Shown: in pieces, positions 54,343 through 63,566 of the stretch
How the letters are laid out: the number at the start of each line of letters is the position of its first letter
Numbering within the stretch: position 1 is the stretch's first letter
Assembly (NCBI GenBank): GCA_913775715.1
Contig: CAJYMC010000007.1
Coordinates: 558,001-622,000 of the forward strand
Source of the DNA: an uncultured Exiguobacterium sp.
GTDB lineage: Bacteria > Bacillota > Bacilli > Exiguobacteriales > Exiguobacteriaceae
Reading direction: 5' to 3'
DNA: 64,000 bases
Translations under genes and position numbers: made by a program
The notes under the pieces: model-generated
Database searches by the model: none
Told to the model about the DNA's origin: nothing
What the model saw: the letters and a program-made list of their open reading frames with translations, nothing else

Positions 54343-55737
54343 ATGGAATACCGTGTAGAACGTGACACGATGGGGGAAATCCGTGTACCGGAAGCGCAGG
54401 AATGGGGCGCACAAACACAACGTAGTCTAGAAAACTTTAAAATCGGAACGGAAAAAATGCCGATTGAAGTCATTCGTGCCTTTGCAGTTCTGAAAAAAGG
54501 AGCGGCGCTTGCGAACCGCGACTTAGGCGTTCTTGAGACGGAAAAAGCGGGTGTCATCGCTGAAGTGTGTGACGAAATCATCGCGGGGAAATTTGATGAT
54601 GAGTTTCCGCTTGTCGTTTGGCAAACGGGTTCAGGTACTCAGTCCAATATGAACGTCAACGAAGTGATCGCTCGGGTCGCGACACGCAAGTTGAAAGAAC
54701 AAGGCAGTGAAACGACGATTCATCCGAATGATGATGTCAATAAATCACAAAGTTCAAATGATACATATCCGACAGCGATGCATTTAGCGGCAAAAACAGT
54801 CTTACTGGAATCACTTTTTCCAGCAATCGATGCGTTGCATGCGACACTTGACGAAAAAGCAAACGCGTTTGCAGATATCGTCAAGATTGGACGGACACAC
54901 TTGCAAGATGCTACACCAATCACACTCGGTCAAGAAATCAGCGGTTGGGTCCGGATGCTTGCACTTTCGAAGCAGATGATCGAACGGACGCTTGATCCGT
55001 TAACGGAATTAGCAATCGGCGGTACGGCAGTCGGGACGGGCATCAACGCACATCCTGAGTTCGGTGATTTGGCTGCGCAAAAGATGAGTGAGGAAACGGG
55101 GTATGAATTCACGAGCGCAGAAAACAAATTCCACGCCCTAACGAGCCACGATCAACTCGTCTTTACGCATGGAGCGGTCAAAGCGCTAGCGATGGACGCG
55201 ATGAAGATCGCAAACGACGTTCGCTGGCTCGCGTCAGGTCCACGAGCAGGAATCGGCGAAATCACGATTCCTGAAAATGAGCCGGGAAGCTCAATCATGC
55301 CGGGGAAAGTTAATCCGACTCAAAGTGAAGCGTTGACGATGGTCGCAGCACAAGTCCTTGGAAACGATGCGACGATTAGTTTTGCTGCAAGTCAAGGAAA
55401 CTTTGAACTCAACGTCTTTAAGCCGGTCATCATGTATAACTTCATACAATCGGTTCGTTTACTGACAGATGCCTTGCATTCGTTCAATGACCACTGTGCG
55501 ATCGGAATCGAACCAGAACAGTCCGTCATCGCTGAGAACGTCGAACGTTCGTTGATGCTTGTCACTGCACTCAACCCGCATATCGGATATGAGAATGCGG
55601 CGAAAATCGCAAAGGCAGCGCATCAGTCAGGTTCGACATTAAAAGAAGCAGCACTTGCGACTGGTTTATTAACAGAAGAACAATATGATCAATGGATCGT
55701 ACCAGCAGACATGGTCCGTCCGAACTTAAAAGCGTGA
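54343..55737 (+). CDS. fumC: Fumarate hydratase class II
   Basis: A 464-aa oxygen-stable fumarase of the TCA cycle. The aspartase/fumarase family signature [16 protein letters not shown] is present, with the upstream [13 protein letters not shown] and [12 protein letters not shown] segments. I choose the ATG at 54343 ([16 protein letters not shown]); an ATG at 54337 is in frame two codons upstream but too close to the AAGGGGG site. Named citG in Bacillus. It stands alone, ending at a terminator. Confidence 0.96.
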   Translation: MEYRVERDTMGEIRVPEAQEWGAQTQRSLENFKIGTEKMPIEVIRAFAVLKKGAALANRDLGVLETEKAGVIAEVCDEIIAGKFDDEFPLVVWQTGSGTQSNMNVNEVIARVATRKLKEQGSETTIHPNDDVNKSQSSNDTYPTAMHLAAKTVLLESLFPAIDALHATLDEKANAFADIVKIGRTHLQDATPITLGQEISGWVRMLALSKQMIERTLDPLTELAIGGTAVGTGINAHPEFGDLAAQKMSEETGYEFTSAENKFHALTSHDQLVFTHGAVKALAMDAMKIANDVRWLASGPRAGIGEITIPENEPGSSIMPGKVNPTQSEALTMVAAQVLGNDATISFAASQGNFELNVFKPVIMYNFIQSVRLLTDALHSFNDHCAIGIEPEQSVIAENVERSLMLVTALNPHIGYENAAKIAKAAHQSGSTLKEAALATGLLTEEQYDQWIVPADMVRPNLKA

Positions 55738-55742
55738 GTTGA

Positions 55743-55774
55743 AAAAGCGGGGGATTTCCCTCGCTTTCTCTTTA
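55743..55774 (+). terminator. Terminator after fumC
   Basis: AAAGCGGGG and CCCTCGCTTT pair with a mismatch around GATT, followed by TCTCTTT. Confidence 0.8.
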
Positions 55775-55817
55775 TCCGAGGTATGTTCTTCGGGTCTATA
55801 GAAAGAGAGGGGATTGC

Positions 55818-57335
55818 ATGGAGCGAAATCGAAAGCGGGCAGAAAAGCAACTGCAACAAACAATCATCATGGTGGAGACATTATTACGGATGCCGACCGT
55901 ACCACGTACAGAATTGCTTGCCTTAGCGAGCTGGATGGAAGGACTCGGCAGAGAGGATCTCTTTAAGGGACTTGCCGATCAGGTGAGCCGTGAAAAGGTC
56001 ACTTGGGAACGGATAGACGCTATCATTGATCAGCCAAGCGTCAAAGAATTATTGCAGCCCATCGTCGATCAGTTATCGGAGCGCTCACGTGCTAATCGGG
56101 TTCGAAAGGAATTAGTCGTCACTGTGACAAGACGTTTTCTTGAAAATATCAAATGGAAAAAGTCATTGGAACAAGCGCGCTATATGTCACGATTTTTTAG
56201 CTCTGTAGAAGATACATTATCCATTTCGCACGACATTACGATGGACGCCGTCATCATCGATTACGCATGTATCGTTGATTCAATGGAACTGTTCAAAAAA
56301 CTTATGAAGCAGATGGAATCCTCATTCGTTCCGGTCATTATCGTTGGTCCAAGTAGGTCAAAAGTTCGTCAGATTAGTTATGAGATGGGTGCCGATGACT
56401 ATTGGGATGAAACTGTGATGAACGAAGAGCGTCATGTCCGCCTTGCGCGGCTTTTACGAAAACTAAGAGTCGTATCATCGACGATTTTGGTTGACGAATT
56501 GACAGGTGCGTATAATCGGAAATATCTCCAGAGTGCATTTGATCGCCGTTTAGCGCGACTGGAACGAGAACAACGAACATTTGGACTGGCGATTTTTGAT
56601 CTTGATCATTTTAAACGAATCAATGACTTACATGGACATCCGACGGGGGACTTAGTTCTTTCCGAACTAGCAACCGTAGTTCAACAGGCAGCTCGTCTCG
56701 ACGATGAATTCATCCGATTTGGTGGTGAGGAATTCATTTTACTGTTTTCAGCAGAAACATTGTCTCAAGCAGTCACGAGTATAAATAAAATACGGGAACG
56801 CGTCGAACGACATATTTTTGCGAATGGATTAAAAGTCACTGTTTCGATTGGTCTGTCTTTTTCATTAGATGTACATACTTCACTTGCTCAGGCAACGGCA
56901 GAGGCGGACGAGGCGTTATATCAAGCAAAACGGAATGGACGTAATCAAGTCATCTCCTATTCGACAGCGATATCGATTGAAAAATCATCCGTATATATCC
57001 GTGTCGAAGAAGGGCTGCTTAATCAAATCCGTCAGTTTGATTTGCCCGATCATCCGAAATATCACTTCGAAGTGATTCCACTAGACGATCAGCGGACTGC
57101 ACCATTACAATTGGCAATTCTTTCGCTTGATCAATTAGCAATTGAGAACTTTCAGCGACTAGAAGAATGGAGAAAACAACGAGAATCAATCATTGATATG
57201 TTAGTCGTGGCGGAGCAAGAAGATGACCGTCTTGCGGAATCATTATCTCGAGGGGCAACGGATTATGTGATGGCATCACATGTAGACCAACAAGCGGAGG
57301 AATGGATCACGGAGTGGATCATGCAAATTCCATGA
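55818..57335 (+). CDS. GGDEF diguanylate cyclase with two flanking receiver-like domains
   Basis: A 505-aa protein: a helical N-terminal region (about 1-110), a receiver-like domain (about 130-220; AVIIDYACIVDSM, VIIVGPSRSK, GADDYWDE), a GGDEF domain (about 225-385) and a second receiver-like domain (about 395-505; LAILSLDQLAIENF, MLVVAEQ, GATDYVMAS). The active-site signature is GGEEF, which is active in many cyclases, and the inhibitory I-site RxxD is present as RLDD five residues before it. Neither receiver-like domain has a clear phospho-acceptor D. It would make c-di-GMP; regulation is unknown. Confidence 0.88.
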   Translation: MERNRKRAEKQLQQTIIMVETLLRMPTVPRTELLALASWMEGLGREDLFKGLADQVSREKVTWERIDAIIDQPSVKELLQPIVDQLSERSRANRVRKELVVTVTRRFLENIKWKKSLEQARYMSRFFSSVEDTLSISHDITMDAVIIDYACIVDSMELFKKLMKQMESSFVPVIIVGPSRSKVRQISYEMGADDYWDETVMNEERHVRLARLLRKLRVVSSTILVDELTGAYNRKYLQSAFDRRLARLEREQRTFGLAIFDLDHFKRINDLHGHPTGDLVLSELATVVQQAARLDDEFIRFGGEEFILLFSAETLSQAVTSINKIRERVERHIFANGLKVTVSIGLSFSLDVHTSLAQATAEADEALYQAKRNGRNQVISYSTAISIEKSSVYIRVEEGLLNQIRQFDLPDHPKYHFEVIPLDDQRTAPLQLAILSLDQLAIENFQRLEEWRKQRESIIDMLVVAEQEDDRLAESLSRGATDYVMASHVDQQAEEWITEWIMQIP

Positions 57336-57382
57336 AAAATCAGCCTCATTCTTCCGGTATTTGGAAGGATGAGGCTGATTTT
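57336..57382. terminator. Bidirectional terminator shared by the GGDEF gene and dfrA
   Basis: A 20-bp stem (57336-57355 with 57363-57382, one weak pair) begins one base after the GGDEF stop and reaches the dfrA stop, with A/T runs at both ends. It serves both converging genes. Confidence 0.9.
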
Positions 57383-57863
57383 ATAATGATCGATCATATT
57401 GACGAATAACGAAGGGGTAATCGTTTCCGTCTACCGCATCATGATGCGTTTCAGACATGATCTGAAACGTAGGAGGGATATCGGGATAATGTACATCTCC
57501 TGTGAGCGTCGCATCAATTTCTGTCACATAGATGCGTCGTACGAGAGGAAGTGTTTGAGCGAATAGTTCTCCTCCGCCAATCAAAAAGACTTCTTCTTCT
57601 GAATCGATGTATGGTTGTAAAGCAGATAGATCATGCCATATCGTTACACCTTCGGCTACAAACGTCTGATCACGCGTAATGACGATGTTCTCTCGACCGG
57701 GCAACGGCCGTTCGATGGATTCGAACGTCTTTCGTCCCATGATGATCGGTTTGCCAATCGTTGTACGCTTGAAGTGAGCCAAATCAGCTGGAAGATGCCA
57801 AGGCATCGCATTGTCACGACCGATGACATGATTTTTCGTATACGCTACGATATGTGTGATCAT
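57381..57863 (-). CDS. dfrA: Dihydrofolate reductase
   Basis: A 160-aa NADPH-dependent enzyme that regenerates tetrahydrofolate from dihydrofolate. [19 protein letters not shown] (with the substrate-binding residues), [22 protein letters not shown] and [12 protein letters not shown] are characteristic. It overlaps thyA by four bases (ATGA) and uses the dihydrofolate that ThyA produces. The last stop is next to a shared terminator. Confidence 0.96.
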   Translation of the reverse strand: MITHIVAYTKNHVIGRDNAMPWHLPADLAHFKRTTIGKPIIMGRKTFESIERPLPGRENIVITRDQTFVAEGVTIWHDLSALQPYIDSEEEVFLIGGGELFAQTLPLVRRIYVTEIDATLTGDVHYPDIPPTFQIMSETHHDAVDGNDYPFVIRQYDRSL

Positions 57864-58654
57864 ACGGCTACCACACCTTTAATGTGCGGATCAGGATCAT
57901 AGCCTTCAATGATGATGTCTTCGAAGCGGAAGTCTTCGATACGATCGACTGTTCGAGCGAAGCGAAGCGTTGGTAATTTTTTCGGGGTACGCGTCAACTG
58001 AAGATTGACTTGCTCAATATGATTTGAATAGATATGAGCGTCACCAAGCGTATGAACGAAGTCACCAACTTCAAGTCCACACACATGTGCAATCATATGT
58101 GTCAGTAACGCATAAGATGCAATATTAAATGGTACGCCTAGGAAAACATCAGCTGAACGTTGATACAATTGGCATGATAGTTTTCCGTCAGCGACATAAA
58201 ATTGGAACAAGAGATGACAGGGCGGTAACGCCATCTCATCGACTTGTCCAGGATTCCAAGCACTGACGATCAAACGACGAGAATCCGGATTCGTCTTAAT
58301 CTGTTCAATGACTTGTGCGAGTTGATCGACCGTTGTACCATCTGGACGTGGAAAAGAGCGCCATTGTGCACCGTATACAGGACCTAAATCTCCGTTCTCA
58401 TCGGCCCATTCATTCCAAATTCGCACACCATTTTCCTGTAAATAACGAACATTCGTATCACCTGAGATGAACCAAATCAACTCATGGATGATCGACTTCA
58501 TATGTAGCTTTTTCGTCGTAATGAGAGGAAAGCCATCTTGAAGGGAGAAGCGCATTTGGTGACCAAACACGCTGAGAGTCCCTGTTCCCGTCCGGTCTTC
58601 CTTTTTTGTTCCGTGTTCCAAAATGTGTTTGCAAAGTGCATGATATTGTTCCAT
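57860..58654 (-). CDS. thyA: Thymidylate synthase
   Basis: A 264-aa enzyme that methylates dUMP to dTMP with 5,10-methylene-[15 protein letters not shown] carries the catalytic cysteine, and [28 protein letters not shown] and [14 protein letters not shown] are signature blocks. I choose the ATG at 58654 ([11 protein letters not shown]); the longer frame begins earlier but lacks a site (AAGGAG is 10 bases upstream of 58654). Cotranscribed with dfrA. A dCMP deaminase elsewhere in the window may supply dUMP. Confidence 0.97.
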   Translation of the reverse strand: MEQYHALCKHILEHGTKKEDRTGTGTLSVFGHQMRFSLQDGFPLITTKKLHMKSIIHELIWFISGDTNVRYLQENGVRIWNEWADENGDLGPVYGAQWRSFPRPDGTTVDQLAQVIEQIKTNPDSRRLIVSAWNPGQVDEMALPPCHLLFQFYVADGKLSCQLYQRSADVFLGVPFNIASYALLTHMIAHVCGLEVGDFVHTLGDAHIYSNHIEQVNLQLTRTPKKLPTLRFARTVDRIEDFRFEDIIIEGYDPDPHIKGVVAV

Positions 58655-58702
58655 CGGATGACAGCTCCTTTTAAAAAAATCCAAATTTCATTGTACCATA
58701 AA

Positions 58703-59320
58703 TTAAGATTTTGAGGATGTCGGTAAATGTCTTGCGAACAGATAACGGAATAAACCAAATAGCGGAATCACGTCTTGCCACTCTAATGTCTGTGCATTCC
58801 GAAGACGAATGCGCCGGAGCAAATAGACTTGCAGAATGTAGAATAATAACAAATCGACGGTCATCGTTCGAACGAATTGATTGGTCTCAAAGTAGATGCG
58901 GAATATACTCCAATCCGATCGAGCAAGAGCAATCCAAAGTAATAATGTCGTCACGACGCTAAGTAAGGCGACGGCGGTAGGAATCCATCCCCGACGACGA
59001 AAAGGAAGAAACGTTTTCCTTGGAATAGCGAGGGCGACATAAGGCATCAACACGAAGGCACCTAAGAAGAACGATCCAATACTTGCGACGAGCGGTCCGG
59101 GGCGCATGAATCGTTTCTCATCTAGAAATAGTAAAAAGAAAGCGAACGGATAAATACCGAGTAAGGCAAATAAACTTAACGCGGATGTATCAAATTGACT
59201 TTGGTCGAAACGTAAAAACGAAATCAAGAAACCTTCTGGAAAGACACGATTATTTCCAAATAATAAGATGAAGACAATAGCAATCGCCCAGACAAGGAAG
59301 AGCAAATATCGACGATACAT
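58703..59320 (-). CDS. Conserved membrane protein of unknown function
   Basis: A 205-aa protein with six hydrophobic helices (for example YLLFLVWAIAIVFILLFG and TAVALLSVVTTLLLWIAL). I recognise no domain. The ATG at 59320 has AAAGGAG upstream, ten bases away; the frame is open another 25 codons before. It lies directly upstream of thyA on the same strand, 49 bases before it. Confidence 0.7.
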   Translation of the reverse strand: MYRRYLLFLVWAIAIVFILLFGNNRVFPEGFLISFLRFDQSQFDTSALSLFALLGIYPFAFFLLFLDEKRFMRPGPLVASIGSFFLGAFVLMPYVALAIPRKTFLPFRRRGWIPTAVALLSVVTTLLLWIALARSDWSIFRIYFETNQFVRTMTVDLLLFYILQVYLLRRIRLRNAQTLEWQDVIPLFGLFRYLFARHLPTSSKS

Positions 59321-59421
59321 TTGTCCACACTCCTTTCTCATACCTTTCTTTCCCATCATCTTGGATGTAGTAAACACTTGGATTTCATATTTCATGATAT
59401 CAAATATGTTGAGGTTCTTGC

Positions 59422-59478
59422 TTGAGCCCCTCTCATGGACATGTTAAGATGACGTTGTGAGAATTGAAAGCGCTTTTA
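59422..59478 (+). promoter_or_regulatory. Extended -10 promoter with cre-like operator before the alpha-glucosidase gene
   Basis: TTGAGC at 59422-59427 and TAAGAT at 59445-59450 are 17 bases apart, with TG at 59442-59443 extending the -10. The start would be about 59457. TTGAAAGCGCTTTTA (59464-59478) matches the cre consensus in all but one base and lies just after the start, where bound CcpA would block transcription. This fits catabolite repression of a glucoside-cleaving enzyme. Confidence 0.7.
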
Positions 59479-59544
59479 CAAATTGGTGCAATCGTTTGCT
59501 CAATATGTAGCACGTTACGTACATAAAAGAGGAGAGTGTTGAGG

Positions 59545-61215
59545 ATGGAACGTAAATGGTGGCATGATAGTGTCGTTTATCAAATTTACCCACGTAGTTA
59601 TAATGATTCAAATGGAGATGGAATCGGTGATTTGAACGGGATCATCGAAAAGTTGGATTATTTAAAGACGCTTGGCATCGACGTCATTTGGCTAAGTCCT
59701 GTCTATGATTCACCGAATGACGATAATGGTTATGATATCCGAGATTATGAAGCTATCATGAAGGAATTCGGAACGATGGATGATTTTGATCGTCTTTTAG
59801 ATGAGGCACATGCACGAGATATCAAAATCGTCATGGACCTCGTCATCAATCATTCGTCAGATGAACATCAATGGTTCGCGGAATCGCGTCAAAGCAAGGA
59901 CAATCCGTATCGGGATTATTACATGTGGCGCCCAGCAAATCCAGACGGTTCGTTACCAAATAACTGGGGTTCGATTTTCTCTGGTCCTGCCTGGGAATAT
60001 GATGAAACAACAAACGAGTATTACTTACACTTATTTTCGAAGAAGCAGCCTGACTTGAATTGGGAAAATGAACAGATGCGTCACGATGTGTACGGGATGA
60101 TTCGTCGTTGGTTGGATCGAGGAATCGATGGTTTCCGAATGGACGTCATCAACTTGATTTCGAAAACACCCGGATTACCAGATGCGACGGTCCATCCAGG
60201 AGCACTGTATGGGGATGGTGGAGAACACTATATCAATGGACCGCTTGTTCATGAATTTCTACATGAGATGAACGAAGCATCATTCGGCAAGTACGATGTT
60301 CTGACAGTCGGTGAGATGCCGGGAGCAACGACAGATGACGCCATCCTTTATACGGATCCGGCACGTAATGAGGTTAACATGGTCTTTACGTTCGAACATA
60401 TGGATCTCGATTCAGGTCCGAATGGGAAATGGGACGTCATTCCGTTTGATTTACTCAAACTCAAGCAAAACTTCACCAAATGGCAGACGGCGTTACATGA
60501 GACGGGCTGGAACTCGCTCTATTGGAACAACCACGATCAACCCCGCGTCGTTAGTCGATTCGGAAATGACACGACGTACCGCGTCGAGTCGGCTAAAATG
60601 CTCGCTACATTATTGCATTTGTTAAAAGGGACGCCATATATCTATCAAGGCGAGGAAATCGGTATGACAAACGTCGCTTTTGAAGATATCGCGGACTATG
60701 AAGATATCGAAATTCGGAACATGTGGAAAGAACGTACGGAACAAGGGGCATCTCCTGCTGAACTGTTACGATCGATTCACATCAAAGGGCGCGACAATGC
60801 TCGGACACCGATGCAATGGGATGCATCAGAAAATGCTGGTTTCTCGACGGGAACACCATGGTTGAAGGTTAATCCGAACTATCCGGAAATCAACGTCGAA
60901 CAGGCACTTGGAGATGAACAATCCATCTTTTATTACTATCAACAGTTGATTCGTCTACGACATGACCATGAGCTCGTCGTCTATGGTCGCTATGAACTCT
61001 TACTCGAAGATCATCCGCAAGTCTACGCCTACTCACGAACGCTTGAAGAGGAGACATGGTATGTCTACTGTTCGTTTGCTGACCATGATGTGAATATTCC
61101 ATTTACGCATGATACGTCAGATCGCGTCATCGGAAACTACGAAGAGTCAGTCATTACAGATGAACTTACGTTACGACCATACGAAGCTATCGTCTTCCGT
61201 ACGTTTAAAGCATAA
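59545..61215 (+). CDS. malL: Oligo-1,6-glucosidase (GH13_31)
   Basis: A 556-aa GH13 alpha-glucosidase of the oligo-1,6-glucosidase type. DGFRMDVIN holds the nucleophile D200 followed by V201, the valine that marks alpha-1,6 specificity (alpha-1,4 enzymes tend to have threonine); the acid is in VGEMPG and the third acid in YWNNHDQPR; region V reads QPDLNW. It probably splits isomaltose and other alpha-1,6-linked oligosaccharides in the cytosol. I choose the ATG at 59545 (AGGAG nearby); the frame is open from a GTG at 59536. A cre-like site lies upstream. Confidence 0.9.
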   Translation: MERKWWHDSVVYQIYPRSYNDSNGDGIGDLNGIIEKLDYLKTLGIDVIWLSPVYDSPNDDNGYDIRDYEAIMKEFGTMDDFDRLLDEAHARDIKIVMDLVINHSSDEHQWFAESRQSKDNPYRDYYMWRPANPDGSLPNNWGSIFSGPAWEYDETTNEYYLHLFSKKQPDLNWENEQMRHDVYGMIRRWLDRGIDGFRMDVINLISKTPGLPDATVHPGALYGDGGEHYINGPLVHEFLHEMNEASFGKYDVLTVGEMPGATTDDAILYTDPARNEVNMVFTFEHMDLDSGPNGKWDVIPFDLLKLKQNFTKWQTALHETGWNSLYWNNHDQPRVVSRFGNDTTYRVESAKMLATLLHLLKGTPYIYQGEEIGMTNVAFEDIADYEDIEIRNMWKERTEQGASPAELLRSIHIKGRDNARTPMQWDASENAGFSTGTPWLKVNPNYPEINVEQALGDEQSIFYYYQQLIRLRHDHELVVYGRYELLLEDHPQVYAYSRTLEEETWYVYCSFADHDVNIPFTHDTSDRVIGNYEESVITDELTLRPYEAIVFRTFKA

Positions 61216-61230
61216 TTTCATCCGTACAAA

Positions 61231-61276
61231 TAAAAGAGGCACTGCTCATTCGCGTGAGCAGTGCCTCTTTTTGCAG
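61231..61276. terminator. Bidirectional terminator after the glucosidase and PilZ-like genes
   Basis: AAAGAGGCACTGCTCA and TGAGCAGTGCCTCTTT pair in a 16-bp perfect stem around a 6-base loop, with T runs on both strands. Confidence 0.92.
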
Positions 61277-61283
61277 TGATTCG

Positions 61284-61640
61284 TTATCGTTCCAATTGAG
61301 CGACTTGTTTAACCTGAGCGATAATCGTCTCCCGATCTGTCGAAGTCGGATAGAGGCGGATGCCATACAGTCTCTCGGGACCAACTGGCTTTTCATGCAG
61401 TAGTTGACCTTCGATGCACAAGGGTTCTTGCCCCTCGATCAATGAGAACTCAACAACAATTTTCATTGATTTCAGAAGGGGAAGTTTTAATTCCGTGCTG
61501 ATTGCTAGTCCATTCGGTGAGATATTATGAATTTTCATCAGTCCATTAGGAGTACGCTGGTCATTTTTCAATAAATGAAATTCACCTGTTATTGGTTTTT
61601 TTAGCGTATATCGAAATGGTTCATTCCGTTTGATTTTCAT
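61284..61640 (-). CDS. PilZ-like protein
   Basis: A 118-aa protein that looks like a single PilZ domain, the c-di-GMP-binding fold. The NxSxxG part is clear (HNISPNGL, from residue about 45), but the N-terminal arginine motif is RNEPFR, that is RxxxxR rather than RxxxR, so ligand binding may be altered. I choose the ATG at 61640, 8 bases after GAGGAGGTG. With a GGDEF protein 4 kb away it may belong to a c-di-GMP circuit, but this is only by association. Confidence 0.65.
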   Translation of the reverse strand: MKIKRNEPFRYTLKKPITGEFHLLKNDQRTPNGLMKIHNISPNGLAISTELKLPLLKSMKIVVEFSLIEGQEPLCIEGQLLHEKPVGPERLYGIRLYPTSTDRETIIAQVKQVAQLER

Positions 61641-61699
61641 GTAGGCACCTCCTCTCCCATTATCCGACAATTTCGTCAAGTCTTCTAGCTTTTTTTAGG

Positions 61700-62398
61700 T
61701 CATGCAGCAGCGTCTGTTGATCGTTTCGTTGGATGGATACGCTTAGCTAAATACATGAATGGTGTCGCGAACCAAGCGACAACGAATTTTGCGAGATATG
61801 TCGTAAGGAATATTTGCCACCAGATGGAGAAGGGCATATCGTGAAAGGCGATCGCACAAAACGTCAACGTATCAAGCAACTGACTTAAAACGGTTGACCC
61901 TGTCGTCCGTAACCAAAGTTTACGTTCGCCGGTCTTCTGACGGATCTTTGAATAAATAAAGACATCAAATAGTTGCGAGACGAGATAAGCGGCAAGACTG
62001 CCAACAGCAATCCAAGGTAATAGTCCAAACAATAAATGCAAGGAATCGGATGTTTCGAGTGCAGCCTTATCTGAAAGTGGTGTATATAAGAGACTGAACT
62101 GCATGAGAACGGTCGTCGTGATCAGGGAGAAGAACCCCATATAGACGCCTTTACGAGCGACCTGTTTTCCGTATTTTTCATTGAGGATATCTGTCGCTAG
62201 ATAACAACTGCCATACACGACGTTCCCTAACGTAAAGACGAAACCGAAAATATCAACGGTTTGTGTAACTTGGATGTTTGCAATGATTGTTGCGATGGCA
62301 ATCCACATCAACAATCCTGTCTTACCAAATAAATAATAACTGAAAATCAATAATCCCATCGTTAAAAAAATGGAAGGGATCCATAACCATTCGTTCAT
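61700..62398 (-). CDS. yhhQ: Queuosine precursor transporter YhhQ-type
   Basis: A 232-aa membrane protein with about seven helices of the YhhQ/QueT-related family (COG1738), which imports queuosine precursors (preQ0, preQ1 or queuine). GSCYLATDILNEKYGKQVARKG and the LLDTLTFCAIAF segment are family blocks. No preQ1 riboswitch lies in its short leader. It has a consensus promoter and a small hairpin next to the ribosome site. The stop codon is at 61700. Confidence 0.88.
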   Translation of the reverse strand: MNEWLWIPSIFLTMGLLIFSYYLFGKTGLLMWIAIATIIANIQVTQTVDIFGFVFTLGNVVYGSCYLATDILNEKYGKQVARKGVYMGFFSLITTTVLMQFSLLYTPLSDKAALETSDSLHLLFGLLPWIAVGSLAAYLVSQLFDVFIYSKIRQKTGERKLWLRTTGSTVLSQLLDTLTFCAIAFHDMPFSIWWQIFLTTYLAKFVVAWFATPFMYLAKRIHPTKRSTDAAA

Positions 62399-62431
62399 GA
62401 GATGTACTCCTTTCTGTTCATACAGATGAAA

Positions 62432-62460
62432 ATTGTACGCTGAAATCGATCAACTGTCAA
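62432..62460 (-). promoter_or_regulatory. Consensus sigma-A promoter of yhhQ
   Basis: On the minus strand TTGACA (62455-62460) and TACAAT (62432-62437) are 17 bases apart. The start is near 62425, leaving only about 27 bases of leader, too short for a riboswitch; it includes CTGT-ATGA-ACAG next to the ribosome site. Confidence 0.85.
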
Positions 62461-62486
62461 AGGTGATGAAGCGATAAGGGCATTAA

Positions 62487-62514
62487 AAAAAGACCATGAG
62501 TTCCATGGTCTTTC
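62487..62514 (-). terminator. Terminator of the acetyltransferase gene
   Basis: AAAGACCATG and CATGGTCTTT pair around a 5-base loop; on the minus strand it is followed by TTTTTTT, right after the stop of the acetyltransferase gene. Confidence 0.88.
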
Positions 62515-62523
62515 GGACGTTCT

Positions 62524-63006
62524 TTAGCCCATTCGTTGCAGAGAGTACCGACGACGTCTTCCTTTGACGTAATAGTTCTCTGTCGACGTAAAATCATTCG
62601 CTTCCAAAATTCGTTTTGCAAACGAAGCGTGCGGTGATTGTTCAAGGACACGCGCGCGTACTTCGTGACGATCTAGTACCCCGGAATACGTCAATGCTTC
62701 AGCAACTGCTTGAGTAGCTAGACCCCGACGCGTATAGGGATCAAACACCATGAAGTCGAGTTGGAAGTAGTGACCCATTTTTAAGAGCAGAACCCGCCCC
62801 ACGATCGTATCCGCTTCAACGATATCAAAGTAATAATCTTCAGGATAACTGTGCTCGACGGAATCAAAAGCCCGCTCTTCTCCAAGCTCATGGTCATACC
62901 CTTTGATTTCTTGCGGAGTCAGTCCATATGCTTGTTCGCCATACTTCAAGAAATGATCGTACTCAGCTTGATCGACATGACGTAATGTTCGACGTCTCAA
63001 TTCCAT
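62524..63006 (-). CDS. GNAT-family acetyltransferase
   Basis: A 160-aa protein with the GNAT acetyl-CoA fold: a strand-loop region FDPYTRRGLATQAVAEALTYSG matches the Q/RxxGxG/A motif (RRGLAT), followed by a second conserved EARVLEQ block. The acceptor is unknown. I choose the ATG at 63006 preceded by GGGAGGA; upstream in-frame codons lack a site. It has its own promoter and a terminator, so is a single-gene unit. Confidence 0.82.
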   Translation of the reverse strand: MELRRRTLRHVDQAEYDHFLKYGEQAYGLTPQEIKGYDHELGEERAFDSVEHSYPEDYYFDIVEADTIVGRVLLLKMGHYFQLDFMVFDPYTRRGLATQAVAEALTYSGVLDRHEVRARVLEQSPHASFAKRILEANDFTSTENYYVKGRRRRYSLQRMG

Positions 63007-63045
63007 CACAAAATCCTCCCTCATCCCAATTGATGCTTCGTTTAC

Positions 63046-63075
63046 ATTATAGCGATACCCTCCGTGCAATTGCAA
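63046..63075 (-). promoter_or_regulatory. Promoter of the acetyltransferase gene
   Basis: On the minus strand TTGCAA (63070-63075) is 18 bases before a perfect TATAAT (63046-63051); the start is near 63039, about 33 bases before the ATG. Confidence 0.8.
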
Positions 63076-63210
63076 AAATTAACTAAAGCCGATGCGTAGT
63101 GACAAATATAAAAAAAGTCATTCTGTAATCATCTTGTGATTGTTTTAATTCCCGTGGAATATGGTAAAGTAATGATGTAGACAACTGCATACTGGAAGGG
63201 GCTGGAAAAC

Positions 63211-63525
63211 GTGTTCACAGAACGTGACGGAATCAAATTGCGTCTAGAGCAAATCGAACGATTGTATTCGGACTTGAATCGTGAAGCGAAACAATTGACG
63301 GAACGCTTACGCCAATTAGATGAACAAGGGGATGAAGTTCACCATGATCTTTCCCTTAATAAAGAAGACCGCGATCATCTGAAGTCAAGCATTGATGAGA
63401 CGCTTCAGGCACTCATGAAGCGGACGACGGTCGATGCAAAAGTCGAACAGGAAAAGCAAGAAGACCTGATTTCGAAAAAAGCATTGATTGAAGATATCGA
63501 AGGATTATTGAAGAAAAAGAAATGA
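63211..63525 (+). CDS. Small coiled-coil protein of unknown function
   Basis: A 104-aa highly charged protein with heptad patterns (RLEQIERLYSDLNREAKQLTERLRQLD and KQEDLISKKALIEDIEGLLKKK), likely a coiled coil without membrane segment. GTG start after AAGGGG, and a strong terminator directly after it. I recognise no family. Confidence 0.75.
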   Translation: MFTERDGIKLRLEQIERLYSDLNREAKQLTERLRQLDEQGDEVHHDLSLNKEDRDHLKSSIDETLQALMKRTTVDAKVEQEKQEDLISKKALIEDIEGLLKKKK

Positions 63526-63551
63526 GCTAGCTCCGGCTAGCTTATTTTTTT
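63525..63551 (+). terminator. Terminator after the coiled-coil gene
   Basis: A 7-bp stem (63525-63531 with 63536-63542) around TCCG, then TATTTTTTT. It includes the last base of the stop codon. Confidence 0.87.
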
Positions 63552-63566
63552 GTGGAGGAACACATT

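Noticed and set aside
62399..62431. preQ1 riboswitch upstream of the queuosine-precursor transporter
   Set aside because: The leader after the consensus promoter is only about 27 bases and does not contain the required fold.
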